Source: Cinnamomum chago
Taxonomy: Eukaryota > Streptophyta > Magnoliopsida > Laurales > Lauraceae
Direction: 5' to 3'
NCBI GenBank assembly: GCA_038049695.1
Contig: CP142460.1
Location: 34,382,001-34,446,000 of the forward strand
Length of the DNA stretch: 64,000 nt
Shown here: positions 12,585-25,700 of the stretch, piece after piece
Numbering within the stretch: position 1 is the first letter of the stretch
How the letters are laid out: each line of letters opens with the position of its first letter
The notes under the pieces: model-generated
What the model saw: only the letters and a program-made list of their open reading frames with translations
The model's database searches: none
Told to the model about the DNA's origin: nothing
Position numbers and translations under genes: made by a program

Positions 12585-15499
12585 TCAAACAATTACCTCT
12601 GGTAAACGCTGTGGATACTTCCTTTGTACTTGCTCTCTCAATTCCCATGTGGCTTCCTTTGGCTCGTGATTTTCCCAAAGTACCTTGACCCAATGAATAG
12701 TTCGATTTCTCAATTCTTGCTCTTTGGTGTCGATGATCTTGGTCGGCCTTTCCACATACGAGGCATCTTCCCGAATCCCCAAAGGTTCGTGCTGTAGTAT
12801 ATGTGAAGGACTAGAAACATATTTCTTGAGCATAGAAACATGAAATACATTGTGTACCCCGGAGAGTTCCGGCGGTAACGCAAGCCTATAAGCGACATCT
12901 CCAATCTTGCTCAAAATCTCATACGGACCAATAAACCTTCTAGACAATTTGCCCTTCAGTCCGAACCTCAAAGTCCCTCTAACTGGTGAGATCTTCAAAA
13001 ACACCTTGTCACCCACCTGAAACTGTAATTCTCTTCGGCGAGTATCTGCATAACTCTTCTGCCTACTTCGGGCGATCTTCAACCGTTCTTGAATCAGCTT
13101 GACCTTGTCACTTGTCTCTCCAACTATCGTCGGTCCATGGAAACTACGTTCACCGACTTCTTCCTAGCAAACCGGAGTTCTGCATCTCCTACCATAAAGT
13201 GACTCAAAAGGTGCCATACCGATGCTAGAGTGGTAACTATTGTTATATGCAAATTCACAAAGTGGTAGGCACTCATCCCACTGAACCTTGAAATCCAATA
13301 CACAAGCACGCAACATGTCGTCGAGAGTCTGTATCGTCCTTTCTAACTGACCATCTGTCTGAGGATGATAAGTTGTCCTGAACTGGAGTTTGGTACCCAT
13401 CGACTCATGAAGAGTTTTCCAAAACTTTGAAACAAACCTACTGTCTCTGTCTGAAGTAATGGAGACGGGCTGGCCATGTTTACTAACAATTTCATCAACA
13501 AATAACTTCGCAAGTGGTGCAATATGCATCATGTTCCTTGTCTTCATCGGAATGAAGTGAGCAGACTTTGTCAGACGATCTACAATAATCCAAATTGCAT
13601 TATTTTCCTTCTTGGTATTCGGCAAACCGGAAACGAAATCCATGGTGATGTGCTCCCATTTCCACTCCAGAATCTCCAAAGGCTGTAACAAACCTGGAGG
13701 CTTCTGATGCTCTGCCTTAATCAACTGACAAGTTAGACAACGAGATACAAAAGTTGTTATTTCTCTCTTCATATTGTTCCACCAAAATCTATTCTTCAAA
13801 TTATGGTACATCTTCGTGCTACCCGGATGCATAGAATATCTCGTGTTGTGAGCTTCATTCATTATTTCACTCTTCAAGTCATCCACATTTGCCACACACA
13901 ACCGGTCACGAAAATACAATATCCCATTCACCATCTGGAAATCTGGACGTTCTGTGATGTGTTCCACTATCTTTGCCAAGTCTGGGTCTTGCAACTGACT
14001 TTCCTTGATCTTCTGGATGAAGGTAGGTTCTGATACTGTCATATTCGCTAACATCGCACCCAATTTCAGGGTTTGCACTTCTACACCCAACTCTTCAAAC
14101 TGTTGTAAGACACCCATTCCTCTCAAATTGGCCATAACTACTGATTTCCTGCTCAATGCATCAGCTACAACATTCACCTTGCCTGGATGATACTTGATTG
14201 GAAAGTCATAATCTTTGATATACTCCATCTACCGTCTCTGTCTCATATTCAAATCCTTCTGCGAGAACAAATATTGTAAACTTCGGTGATCTGAATGGAC
14301 TTCAAACTTCTCTCCATAGAGATAGTGTCTCCACATCTTCAAAACAAAAATAACTGCTGCCAATTCCAAGTCATGGGTTGCATAGTTCTTCTCATGGTCC
14401 TTCAACTGTCTCGAGCCATAAGCAATCACCTTGCCATCTTGCATCAATACACAACCCAGTCCCACATTCGAAGCATCTGTATAAACAATAAATCCGCCAT
14501 TGCCCGAGGGTAATGTAAGGATTGGAGCTGTGGTTAACCTTCCCTTTAACTCTTGAAAACTCGTTTCACACTGATCGGTCCATACAAACGGGACATTCTT
14601 CCTAGTCAATTTTGTCAACAGTGCTGCAATGGACGAAAAACCTTGGACAAATCTTCTGTAATAGCCTGCTAACCCCAAAAAGCTTCTGATTTTAGTCACA
14701 CTGCTGGGCCTCACCCAATTAACAACTGCCTCTATCTTAGCTGGATCAACCGCTAAACCTTCTCTGGAGATGATGTGGCCTAGAAAAGCAACTTGCTCCA
14801 ACCAGAATTCGCACTTACTGAGTTTTGCAAAAAGCTGGTTGTCCCTCAAAAGCTGCAACGCTGTGCTCAAATGTTCTTCATGCTCCTTCTTACTCTTGGA
14901 ATACACAAGGACATCATCAATGAATACTACCGTAGAGTGATCCAAATAGGGTGCAAAGACTTTGTTCATAAGAGCCATAAAAATTGCGGGTGCATTTGTC
15001 AAACCAAAGGGCATCACTAAGAACTCGTAGTGCCCATATCTTGTTCTAAAGGCTGTCTTCTGAACATCTGAGTCTCTAACTCTCAACTGATGGTACCCTG
15101 ACCTCAAGTCTATCTTGGAAAAATAGGCCGCTCCTTGCAATTGATCAAATAATTCGTCTATCCTTGGCAATGGATACTTGTTCTTCACGGTCACATGGTT
15201 CAACTTCCTGTAGTCAATGCACATTCTCAAACTCCCATCCTTCTTTTTCACAAACAACACCGGTGCTCCCCACAGTGAAACACTTGGCCTAATAAAGCCT
15301 TTGCTCAACAAATCCTGCAATTGGAGTTTTAGTTCACCCATTTCTACTGGAGCCATCCTATATGGTGCAATCGAGATCGGAGCTGTCCCTGGAAGGAGCT
15401 CAATTATAAACTCAACTTCTCTAATTGGTGGTAAACCCGGGATTTCTTCTGGAAAAACATCCGGAAATTCACACACAATGGGGATATCCTCCACCCCAA
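12585..15499 (-). pseudogene. pol remnant of element C (RT, RNase H, integrase, chromodomain)
   Basis: This covers the part equivalent to residues 590-1559 of the A1 polyprotein. The frame is continuous from a [11 protein letters not shown] start to the C-terminal PEVIV, but two tryptophan codons are TAG stops: 14229-14231 (just after the RNase H domain, in the RRWMEY motif) and 13164-13166 (in the CWEEVG motif before the chromodomain part). The RT box [10 protein letters not shown], RNase H YTDAS and HSDHRS, and integrase TMDF and SDRDSRF motifs are intact. The 5' end is fused in frame to antisense-derived LTR sequence (SLSARAT...) by the deletion at about 15500, so gag, zinc knuckles and protease are absent. 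It cannot make a working polyprotein. Confidence 0.92.
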
Positions 15500-16716
15500 G
15501 GGTCGCTCGAGCGGACAAGCTTCTGCCTGTGCTCGCAGAGTGCAGAAAAAGCCTTTCTCTTGTACAACTTCCCACATATTTCTCTCCTTCTTCTCCTCCT
15601 TAAATCACAAACAATCCCTTGAGCCTTCATGCTCACCAAGGGTTCATTTTTCACAATTTCAAACATCCAATCCAATGAAAACAAGATCATGAAGTTTATA
15701 AATAAATTCATATGCACAATTTCTAGAACAACCATGAAATCAAAAATACACATGCAACATGGAACCTATAGAGATTACTTGCCTTAGTCCAAGATGTCAC
15801 ACACTTCTCCAAGCACTTCACTCACTAATCCAAAGAACTACAAAAACCCATGAAAACCACACAAAACTCACTCAACCTTGAAAACAAGAAACCCATTTTA
15901 CCAAAGGGGTTTGTATTATGAAAAACAAGATTTTTAAGAACCAAAAAGACTTCATGAAAAGTATGGGTTGAAGCTCTTACCTAGAAATGCTCAAACAAGA
16001 AGGAATGAAGAAAATGGAGAGCTTTCCCAACTTTAGCTTTCAAGAAGGAGACATCAATAGGAAGTTTGAGATGAGAGGAAGAAGATGATGGCCTTGGAAT
16101 TTTATTTGGAGATCTCTAGCTAGATCATGCAAGGTGAGGAAGATGGAAAGGAAAGAGGGATTTTCAGCCCTAGGTTAAGAAAGTTGCAGGAATTTTGGGG
16201 GAATGAATGAAAGAGATGAGGGTTATGCTTAAGTGATGACAATGGGGCCCAATGAACTTTGAACCTTGAAATGACAAAAACATGATCTTGTGGGCCTCGA
16301 ATGACTTTGACGAAGAAGGATAAAACGGTCCTTGAAATATCTAGTTTCCAAAAAGTATATTTTTGACATGGGTTTGAGATCTCAAAAATTGTGTCCAAAT
16401 TTGTGTAAAAAGACAACTTTACCCTTCTTGGGCCAGAACTTGGGTTTTTGGGCTTCAAACATGAATGGGCTAAAGGCGAACGTTGTAACACATAGTAAAA
16501 ATCAATCAAATGAAATCAAAATCACAAATACACGGAAATCGATACGATCCTCCCAAGCTTACACGTGCACTCAGGCATTCCTGAGTGTGTTAGACTAGTA
16601 CTAATCGTTCTCAAAACTCCCAGAGCTATGTCCAAGACTAAAACTAATTACTTCTTACCCAACGACAACTAAACCCACTTAGAGCTAAACACACACTAAT
16701 CGCGCGCTAATCGAAT
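15500..16716 (-). repeat. 5' LTR remnant of element C
   Basis: Matches 11310-12530 of the 3' LTR with few differences. It lacks the outer part with the primer-site end (lost in the deletion at 15500) and the last ~20 bp (GGTCTGGGTCGGGGTCTAACA, plus view), where it joins LTR-B sequence at 16717. Only one CTCGAG palindrome remains, at the junction. Confidence 0.85.
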
Positions 16717-17370
16717 TTGCTTGTAGCTTTGGAGCTTGGATTTGGAAGAGTGTTTAAGCTTGATTTCTTGATTAGAAGACCCAAGGCAAGCGGATGAATG
16801 GATCATTTTGATTATTGACATGTTTTGTGAGAAAAGCTTGATTCATTAATGGTTTTGATGATTTTAATACTTGTCTTTTGTGTTGATTAATATTGATTTC
16901 AAAATGTGCTTATTGGTGAGTCTATTTTTCTCTTGTTCATACTTGGAAATGTATGCATCATGTTGTCAAGATTTCAAATGGTTTCACATAAATGAGTTTT
17001 CTCTACCTTGAGATTGATAGTGAATGGAAAGAATGGAAAGGGAGAAATTTGAAATGAGGAGAATGGAAGTATTGAATGATGCATTTGAGGAGCTTTTTAG
17101 CTCATTTGATGCCTTCAAAACATTGGTTTATAGTTTTCATTATTTTTTGTTAATAGCTCAATGGATCCTTGTGATTAGTGGGTTTCTTCTCTCTTTGGTG
17201 ATTGAATGTAAAAAGATGGAGGTATTTGAGATGGATGTTTGTGGAATTTGATGGCATATGGGAGGAGCTTTTAGCTCATTTTAGTGTATGAAGATGAATG
17301 GGAATGAAGGGAAATGGTTTAAGGGAGAAAAAGGGCTCAAATCTGGTTATAGAAGGGCTTTTCCACACCT

Positions 17371-17660
17371 GGCGGTCAGCCAGCGGTCACCTGTTGGCTA
17401 GCCGCCTGGTGACTAGCGGCTAACCGCCAGATAACCGCACAGCCGTGGTCACTTTTCCAGAGAGCTTGATTTCTTCCCCAAAGGCGCGGTCAGCCACACG
17501 GTTAGCCAGCGGCTAACCGCTGAACCCATCGGCGGCTAATCGCTAGCCAACCGAACCATTTCGGTTACTTTTCCAGTAAGCTGCACTTTGTCAGGCCAAC
17601 CGTTGTCAACCACAGAACCCGGCGACGGCTAACCGCCAGCTGACCGCTAGGTGACCGAAA
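17371..17660. repeat. GC-rich palindrome cluster in LTR-B
   Basis: Repeated, mutually complementary words such as GGCGGTCAGCCAGCGGTCA, AGCGGCTAACCGCC, GGTTAGCCAGCGGCTAACCG and GACGGCTAACCGCCAGC alternate with spacers such as CTTTTCCAG. They can form many alternative short hairpins. This matches in kind the CTCGAG cluster of the Tekay LTRs. Confidence 0.7.
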
Positions 17661-18631
17661 TCACCCAGAAACCCTGAAATGAACAGAAATGAAGAGAAAT
17701 GGAAGGGGTTTCTATCCCAATCATTCGTGAACCCTTTTAGAGAATGATGGGGACCGTTCATCGGGAGATACGTACGAAGCCTGTTTGAGAAGAGAACCAT
17801 GTCACAAAGATTCATTGAAGTTTTGAATTCACAAAAGTGTATAAGGAGCCCGGAATGTCTTCGAATTCAAAGTGTACCAAGTTTATATCGAAATCGACAT
17901 ACGGGACCCCTATTCACCTTAAACAAAGCAGGAAATCTCTATTTTACCCGAAAGTATATTAGTTCATTGTATTTCCTTATTCCCGAGACTTACATTACAT
18001 GACTTGTTTTCCCGAAAGCATCGAAGTTACACTGGTAACAGTTAATTGTCCCGAAATGTATTGCCCGACGTGAGATGACAGTTGTGCCTTGAGCATTCTT
18101 GCCCCGCCCGTTTATGTACTTGCACTTGATGTATTTCATATATGTTTGATATTGTCATTTGACCTATGAGTTGGCACCACTAAGCTTGGATAACCTCGTT
18201 GGTCTGATCCACCGACTTGGAGATCCCCCTCTTGTCCCGCCAGCTGCAGTTTGGATCCCGCTACCCGGTTATTACCATGGTCTTGTCCCGATACCGCAGA
18301 TTGCTACTGTGGTTCCCGATGCCGGCTCGCTACCATGGTCATGTATAGTATATGTATATGTATTTATAAGATCCATTGTTTCTCCTCACCTCGAGTGACT
18401 GAGATCAGTGCCTAGTTATTGCTCTGTCACTTTAGTGATAGAGGACTTAACTTCGTGTGGTTGCCATCTTGCTAGTTCCCGATTCCTTGGATACCCTACA
18501 TGTTTTATATTGCTTATTTGTTTTCCAGTAAATGATTCATTTCTTTTATGAAAGTTATTATTTAAACAGGTGGTAATATTTTCCAAGGTAAATTCAGTTA
18601 TTGTTATATTGTTTGTCGTTCCTTGTACACA

Positions 18632-19130
18632 CACGCTTTAAATGAATACCCGGTTTGTCGAATACTCATGCTTTTACATATGTTACAAATGAACATTGGT
18701 TTTGCCAGATTTCTATGGTTACACGCTTTAAATGAATACTCGATTTGTTAAATATCCATGCTTTTAAATATGTTTTAAATGACACTTGTTTTGCCAGATC
18801 CCTAAGTTTAGACATGTTTTAAATGAACACCCGATTTGTTAAATATCCATGCTTTTACATATGTTTCAAAGGAACATTTGTTTTGCCAGATTTCTATGGA
18901 TACACACACTTTAAATGAATACCCGGTTTGTCGAATACTCATGCTTTTACATATGTTTCAAATGAACGTTTGTTTTGCCAGACCTTTATATTTACACATG
19001 TTTTAAATGAACACCCGATTGTCAAATATCTATGCTTTTATAGATGATGTAAATGAACATATGTTTTGTTAGATCTCCATGTTTAACTCATGTTTTAAAC
19101 GAATACATGTTTTGTCAGAGATCCACGATT
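18632..19130 (+). repeat. ~91-bp tandem repeat inside LTR-B, 5-6 copies
   Basis: Copies start near 18632, 18721, 18812, 18904, 18994 and 19085. Each has CA(C/T)G(C/T)TTTAAATGAA(T/C)AC, then a TTTGT(T/C)AAATA-like word, ATGCTTTTACATATGTT and GTTTTGCCAGAT. The copies are imperfect, so the expansion is not recent. Confidence 0.8.
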
Positions 19131-19755
19131 TTCCACCCGTTTAATTATATGCAGCATTTGATCAAATAACATGATTTATCATCTGTTTTATTCTTCGGTA
19201 TATTTATTATCTTTTCATCCACTTGCCAGACCGTCGTGTCTGACCCACTACTTGTGGTACTTAGGTCCAGACTTCTTCGTCCCAAGATGAGTGCTTTTGT
19301 TGGTTGTGGAGCCATTTTTTACATGTTGTTTTGTTGGCAATGTCATGTAGACATTGACCTTGACATCGGAGTTACGTCACATTTGGGTAGGGGTTATTAA
19401 CTTATTATTGTATGACTTTTCTTAGCCTTTTCTTGGGATTCTTAATTAACGTACATTGATAATTGTAACTTGAACATATATGGGAATGTAATATCCTGTT
19501 ACTGTCAGCTCTGTACTTTGTTGTGATGGTTTACTCCAGTCTGATAAGGTTCTTGATATAATAGCTCTATGCTAATGGTTGAGTACGACGCGGAATCCGA
19601 TGACCACGGACTCCGGGTCGCAACGCCCCGAAAGTTTCCGCAAAAATATTCAGAGTGTATTGGAATGTGTTGTCTTCACACACGCGGATCTTGGGAGAGA
19701 GAAAAATATAACTATCCTTAATCCCATTCACGCCCCCGAGGTTCCGGTACCAGCC

Positions 19756-22700
19756 AACAGCAGGGGACCCACACTCGAACTAGTCGAGAGTCGGCTCTGA
19801 TATCATTTGTAATGCCCCACCCTTCACCCATGCAAGATATTGTCCGCTTTGGCCCGGGCCTCACGGTTTTGCTTCTGATGGGCCTCAACCCATCAAAATG
19901 CCGCATGCAAGGTAAGGGTGTAAGCTCTAACCCCTAGGGCTGCACGTCCCTGTGCAGTAGCCTCCCAGCCCCTGTACACTGCCAACCCTCCTGGCACGCC
20001 CATATGGAGACCCGCCCACTCGCACCAGGCCACGATAGGGGACCCACACTCGAACTAGTCGAGAGTCGGCTTTGATACCATTTGTATCGCCCCACCCTTC
20101 ACGCATGCATGATATTATCCGCTTTGGCCAACCGGCCTCACGGTTTTACTTCTGATGGACCTCAACCCGTCAAAAAGCCTCATGCAAGGTAAGGGTGTAA
20201 GCTCTACATGTAACCCCATTCACTTTCCTCTCTATAGTAGACGTGGTACTCCGGGGCGTCACAATCCACCCCCATTAAGGCTGCACGTCCCTGTCTAGTA
20301 ACCTGCCAGACTTTGTAGCCTACCAGCCCCCTTGGTCCGCCCACATGGAGACCCGCCCACTTACACCGGGCCACGAAGGGGGACCCGTACTCGAACTAGT
20401 CGAGAGTCGGTTCTGATACCAATTGTACCACCCCACCCTACACGCATGCATGATATTGTCCGCTTTGGCCCACCGGCCTCACGGTTTTGCTTCTGATTGG
20501 TCTCAACCCATCAAAAGGCCTCATACAAGGTAAGGATGTAAGCTCTAAATATAACCCCTTTCACTTTCCTCTCTATAGTCGATGTGGGACTCCGGGGCGG
20601 CACATTCCACCTCCTTAGGGCTACATGTCCCTGTGCAGTAGGCTGCCAGTCCATGTTGCCTGCCAGTGCTCTTGGCCCGCCCACTTGCACCAGGCCCCGG
20701 CAGGGGACCCACACTCGAACTAGTCAAGAGTCGGCTCTAACACCAATTGTAATGCCCCACCCTTCACCCATGCATGATATTGTCTGCTTTCGCCCACGAG
20801 CCTCACAGTGTTGCTTATGATGGGCCTCAACCCACCAAAAGGCCTTATGCAAGGTAAGGGTGTAAGCTCTACATATAACCCCATTCACTTTCCTCTCTAT
20901 AGTCGATGTGGGACACCGGGGCGTCACAATCCACCCCCCTTAAGGCTGCACGTCCCAGTGCAGTAGCCTATCGGTCTCTGTAGCCTGCTGGCCCTCTTGG
21001 CCTGCCTACATGGAGACCCAGCAACTTGCACTGAGCCACGACAGGGGACCCACACTCGAATTAGCCGAGTGTCAGCTCTGATACCATTTGTAACGCCCCA
21101 CCCGTCACGCATGAACGATATTGTCCGCTTTGGCCCAGCGACCTCACGGTTTTGCTTCTGATGGGTCTCAACCCATCAAAAGGCCTCATGCAAGGTAAGG
21201 GTGTAAGTTCTACATATAGCCCCATTAACTTACCTCTCTATAGTCATTGTGGGACTCCGGGGTATCACAATCCACCCCCCTTAAGGCTGCACGTCCCTGT
21301 GCAGTGGTTTGCCAGTCCTCTCGGCCCACCCACATGGAGACCCGCCCACTAGCACCAGGCCACGACAGGGGACCCACACTCGAACTAGTCAAGAGTCGGC
21401 TCTAACACCATTTGTAATGCCCCACCCCTCACCCATACATGAAATTATCTGCTTTCGCCCACGGGCCTCACGGTTTTGCTTCTGGTGGGTCTCAACTCAT
21501 CAAAAGGCCTCATGTAAGGTAAGGGTCTAAGCTCTACATATAACCCCATTCACTTTCCACTCTATAGTCGATGTAGGCCTCAGCGCGTCACATTCCACCC
21601 CCCCTTAGGGCTGCACGTCCCTGTGCAATAGGCTGTCAGTCGCTGTAGCCTGCCAGCCATCTTGGCCCGAAAAAATCGAGACCCACCCACTTGCACTGGG
21701 CCACGGCAGGGGACCCACACTCAAACTAGTCGAGAGTCGGCTCTGATACCATTTGTAACGCCCCATCCTTCACGCATTCATGATATTGTCCGCTTTGACC
21801 CAGGCCTTAGGGTTTTGGTTTTGATGAGCCTCAACCCATCAAAAGGCCTCATGCAAGGTAAGGGTGTAATCTCTACACCCTTAGGGCTGCACGTCCCTGT
21901 GCAGTAGCCTGCCAACCCCTGTAGCCTGACAGCCCTCTTGGCCGGTCCACATGGAGACCCGCCCACTTGTACTAGGCCAGGGCAGGGGACCCACACTCGA
22001 ACTAGTCGAGAGTTAGCTCCGTTACCATTCTGTCACGCCCAACCCTTCACGCATGCATCCTATTTTCCGCATTGGCACACTGGCCGCACGGTTTTGCTTC
22101 TGATGGGCCTCAACCCATCAAAAGGCCTCATGCAAAGTAAGGGTGCAAGCTCTACATATAACCCCGTTCACTTCTCTCTCTATAGTCGATGTGGCACTCC
22201 GGGGTGTCACAATCCACCCCCTTAAGGCTGCACGTCCCTGTGCAGTAGCATGCCAGTCTCTATAGCCTGCCAGCCCTCTTGGCCCGCCCACATGGAGACC
22301 CACCCACTTGCACCGGGCCACGACAAGGGACCCACACTCGAACTAGTCAAGAGTCGGCTCTGATACCTTTTGTAACGCCCCACCCTTCACGCATGCATGA
22401 TATTGTCCGCTTGTGCCCACCGGCCTCACGGTTCTCCTTCTGATGGGCCTCAACCCATCAAAAGGCCTCATGCAAGGTAAGGGTGAAAGCTCTACAAATA
22501 ATCCCATTCACTTTCATCTCTATAGTCGATGTAGGACTCCGGGGCGTCACAAATCGCCCCCCTTAAGGCTGCACGTCCCTGTGCAGTAGCTTGCCAGTCT
22601 CTGTAGCCTGCCACCCCTCTTAGCCCACCCACATGGAGACCCGCCAACTAGCACCAGGCCACGGCTGGGGACCCACACTCGAACTAGTCGAGAGTCGGCT

Positions 22701-25700
22701 CGTATACCATTTGTAACGCCCCACCCTTCGCAATAATGATATTGTCCGCTTTGGTCCACCGGCCTCACAGTTTTGCTTCTGATGGGTCTGAACCCATCAA
22801 AAGGCCTCATATAAGGTAAGGGTGTAAGCTCTTACATACAACCCCATTCACTTTCCTCTCTATAGTCGATGTGGGACTCTGGGGCGTCACAATCCAATCC
22901 CCTTAAGGCTGTACATCCCTGTGCAATACCTTGCCAGTCTCTGTAGCCTGCCACCCCTCTTGGCCCGCTCACATGGAGACCCGCCAACTTGCACCAGGCC
23001 ACGGCTGGGGACCCACACTCGAACTAGTCGAGAGTCGACTCTTATACCATTTGTAATGCCCCACCCTTCACGCATTCAAGATATTATCCGCTTTGGCCCA
23101 GGCCTCACGGTTTTGGTTTTGATGGGCCTCAACCCATCAAAAGGCCTCATGCAAGGTAAGGGTGTAAGCTCTTACTTATAACCCCATTAAACTTTCCTCT
23201 CTATAGTCGATGTGGGACTCCGTGGCGTCACATTCCACCCCCCTTAGGGTTGCATGTCCCTATGGAGTAGCCTGCCTATCCATGTACCCTGTCAGCCCTC
23301 TTGGCCCGCCCACATGGAGACCCTCCCACTTGTACCAGCCCATGACAGGGGACCCACACTCGAACTAGTCGATAGTCGGCTCTGATACCTTTTGTAAGGC
23401 CCCACCCTTCACCAATGCATTATATTGTCCACTTTGGCCCACCGACCTCACGGTTTTGCTTCTGGTGGGCCTCAACCCATCAAAAGGCCTCATGCAAGGT
23501 AAGGGTGTAAGCTCCTACATATAACCCATTCATTTTCCTCTCTATAGTCGATGTGGGACTCCGGGGAGTCACATTCCACCACCCTTGGGGCTGCATGTCC
23601 CTGTGCAGTAGCCTTCCTGTCCTTCTAGCCAGTTAGCCCTCTTGGCCCGCCCACTTGCACCAGGCCACGACAGGGGACCCACACTAGAACTAGTCGAGAG
23701 TCGGCTCTGATACCATTTGTAACGCCTCACCCTTCACTCATGCATGATATTGTCAGCTTTAGCCCACCATCCTCACGGTTTTGCTTCTGAAGGGCCTCAA
23801 CGCAATAAAAGGCCTCACGCAAGGTAAGGGTCTCAGCACTACATATAACCCCATTCACTTTCCTCTCTAAAGTCGATGTGGGACTCCGGGGCGTCACATT
23901 CCACCCCCTTAGGGTTGCACATCCCTATGCAGTAGCCTGCAAGTCTGTTGCTTGACAGCACTCTTCGCCCGCCCACAAGGAGACCTGCCCACTTGCACCT
24001 GGCCACGACAGGGGAACCCAACTAGAACTAGTCGAGAGTCGGCTCTGATACCATTTGTAATGCCCCCCCCCCTCGCGCATGCAAGATATTTTCCGCTTTG
24101 GACCAATGGCCTCATGGTTTTGCTTCTGATGGGCCTCAACCCATCAAAAGGCCTCAGGCAGGTAAGAGTGAAAGCTCTACATAAAACCCCATTAACGTTG
24201 CTCTCTATAGTCAATGTGGGACTCCGGGGCGTCGCATTCCAGCCCCCTTGGGGCTGCACGTCCTTCTGCAGTAGGTTGCCAGTCTATGTAGCCTGCCAGC
24301 CCTCTTGGCCAGACCAAATGGAGACCCGCCCACTTGCACCAAGTCACGGCAGGGGACCCACACTCGAACTAGTCGAGGGTCGGCTCTGATACCATTTGTA
24401 ATGCCCCACCCTCCACGCATGCATGATATTGTCCGCCTTCGCCCACCGGCCTCACGATTTTGCTTATGATGAGCCTCAACCCATCAAAAGGCCTCAGTCA
24501 AGGTAGGGGAGTAAGCCTTATAGATAACCCCATTCACTTTCCTCTCTATGGTCGATGGGGGACTCCGGCGCGTCACAATCCACTCCCCTTAAGGCTGCAC
24601 GTCCCTGTGCAGTAGCCTGCCAGCCCTCTTGGCCCGCCCACATGGAGACCCGCCCACTTGCACTAGGCCAAGAGAGGGGACCCACACTGGAACTAGTCGA
24701 GAGTCGACTCTGATATCATTTGTAACGCGTCACCCTTCATGCATGCATGTTATTGTCCACATTGGCCCACCGGCCTCACGGTTTTGCTTCTATTGGTTCT
24801 CAACCCATCAAAAGGCCTCATGCAAGGTAAGGGTGTAAGCTCTACATATAAACCCATTCACTATCCTTTCTATAGTTGATGTGGGACTCCAAAGCGTCAC
24901 CTTCCACCCCCTTTTGGCTGCACGTCCCTCTGCAGGAGGCAATTAGTCCCTGTAGCCTGCCATCCCACTTGGCCCAACCAAATGGAGACCCGCCCACTTG
25001 CAACGGGCCATGACAGGGGACCCACACTTGAATTACTTAAGAGTCAACTCTGATACCATTTGTAGTGCCCCACCCTTCACCCATGCACGATATTGTCCGC
25101 TTTGGCCCACGGGCCTCACGATTTCGCTTCTGATGGGCCTCTCCCCATAAAAAGGGCTCGTGCAAGGTGAGGCTGTAAGCTCTTACATATAAGCCCATTC
25201 ATTTTCTTCTCTATAGTCGATGTGGGACTCCGAGGCGTCACATTCCACCCCCCTTAGGGCTGCACGTCCCTATGCAGTAGCCTGCCGATCCCTGTAGCCT
25301 GTCAACCCTCTTGGCCCATCCACATGGATACCCGCCCACTTGCACCAGCCACCGGCAGCGGCCCCACCCTCAAATTAGTCGAGAGTCGGCTCTGATACCA
25401 TTTGTCATGCCCTACCCTTCACACATGCTTGTTATTGTCCGCTTTGGCCCACCGGCCTCACGGTTTTGCTTCTTATGGGCCTCAACCCATCAAAAGGCCT
25501 CATGCAAGGTACGGGTGTAAGCTCTACATATAACCCCATTCACCTTCCTCTCTAAAGTCGATGTCGGACTCCGGGGCGTCACAATCCACCCCCTTAGGGC
25601 TGCACATCCTTATGAGTAGCCTGCCAATCTCTTTAGCCTGCCATCCCTCTTCGCCGGCGACCATGGAGACCCGCCCACTTGCACCAAGCCACGACATGGG

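Larger units (their letters stand above)
9762..16716 (-). mobile_element. Decayed Tekay/Del-type Ty3 element (element C)
   Basis: Minus-strand element with a complete 3' LTR (9762-12547), a partial pol (12585-15499) and a 5' LTR remnant (15500-16716). The primer site, gag, protease and much of the 5' LTR are missing. It interrupts the right arm of LTR-E at 9761. Its other side is joined to an LTR-B fragment, not back to LTR-E, so the locus was rearranged after insertion. I noticed about a dozen differences between the two LTR parts over ~1.2 kb, so it is older than A1 and A2 but not ancient. No flanking target-site duplication is visible. Confidence 0.9.
16717..19755 (+). repeat. LTR-B, middle and 3' part
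   Basis: The first 77 bp repeat 7541-7622. The sequence then continues beyond the point where LTR-E interrupts the other copies. The 3' part (from about 19200) parallels the Tekay LTR tail, with words such as CTTGCCAGACCGTCGTGTCTGACC and GTAACTTGAACATATATGGG. This suggests LTR-B belongs to a related Ty3 family. Internal landmarks are a palindrome-rich cluster (17371-17660) and a 91-bp tandem repeat (18632-19130). The right end blends into a TRIM internal domain at about 19740-19756. No CA end or primer site of its own is visible. The open frames at 17024-17251 and elsewhere look incidental. Confidence 0.7.

Noticed and set aside
17024..17251. Possible short gene in LTR-B
   Set aside because: Lies within LTR sequence, low complexity, no homologous open frame in related LTRs.
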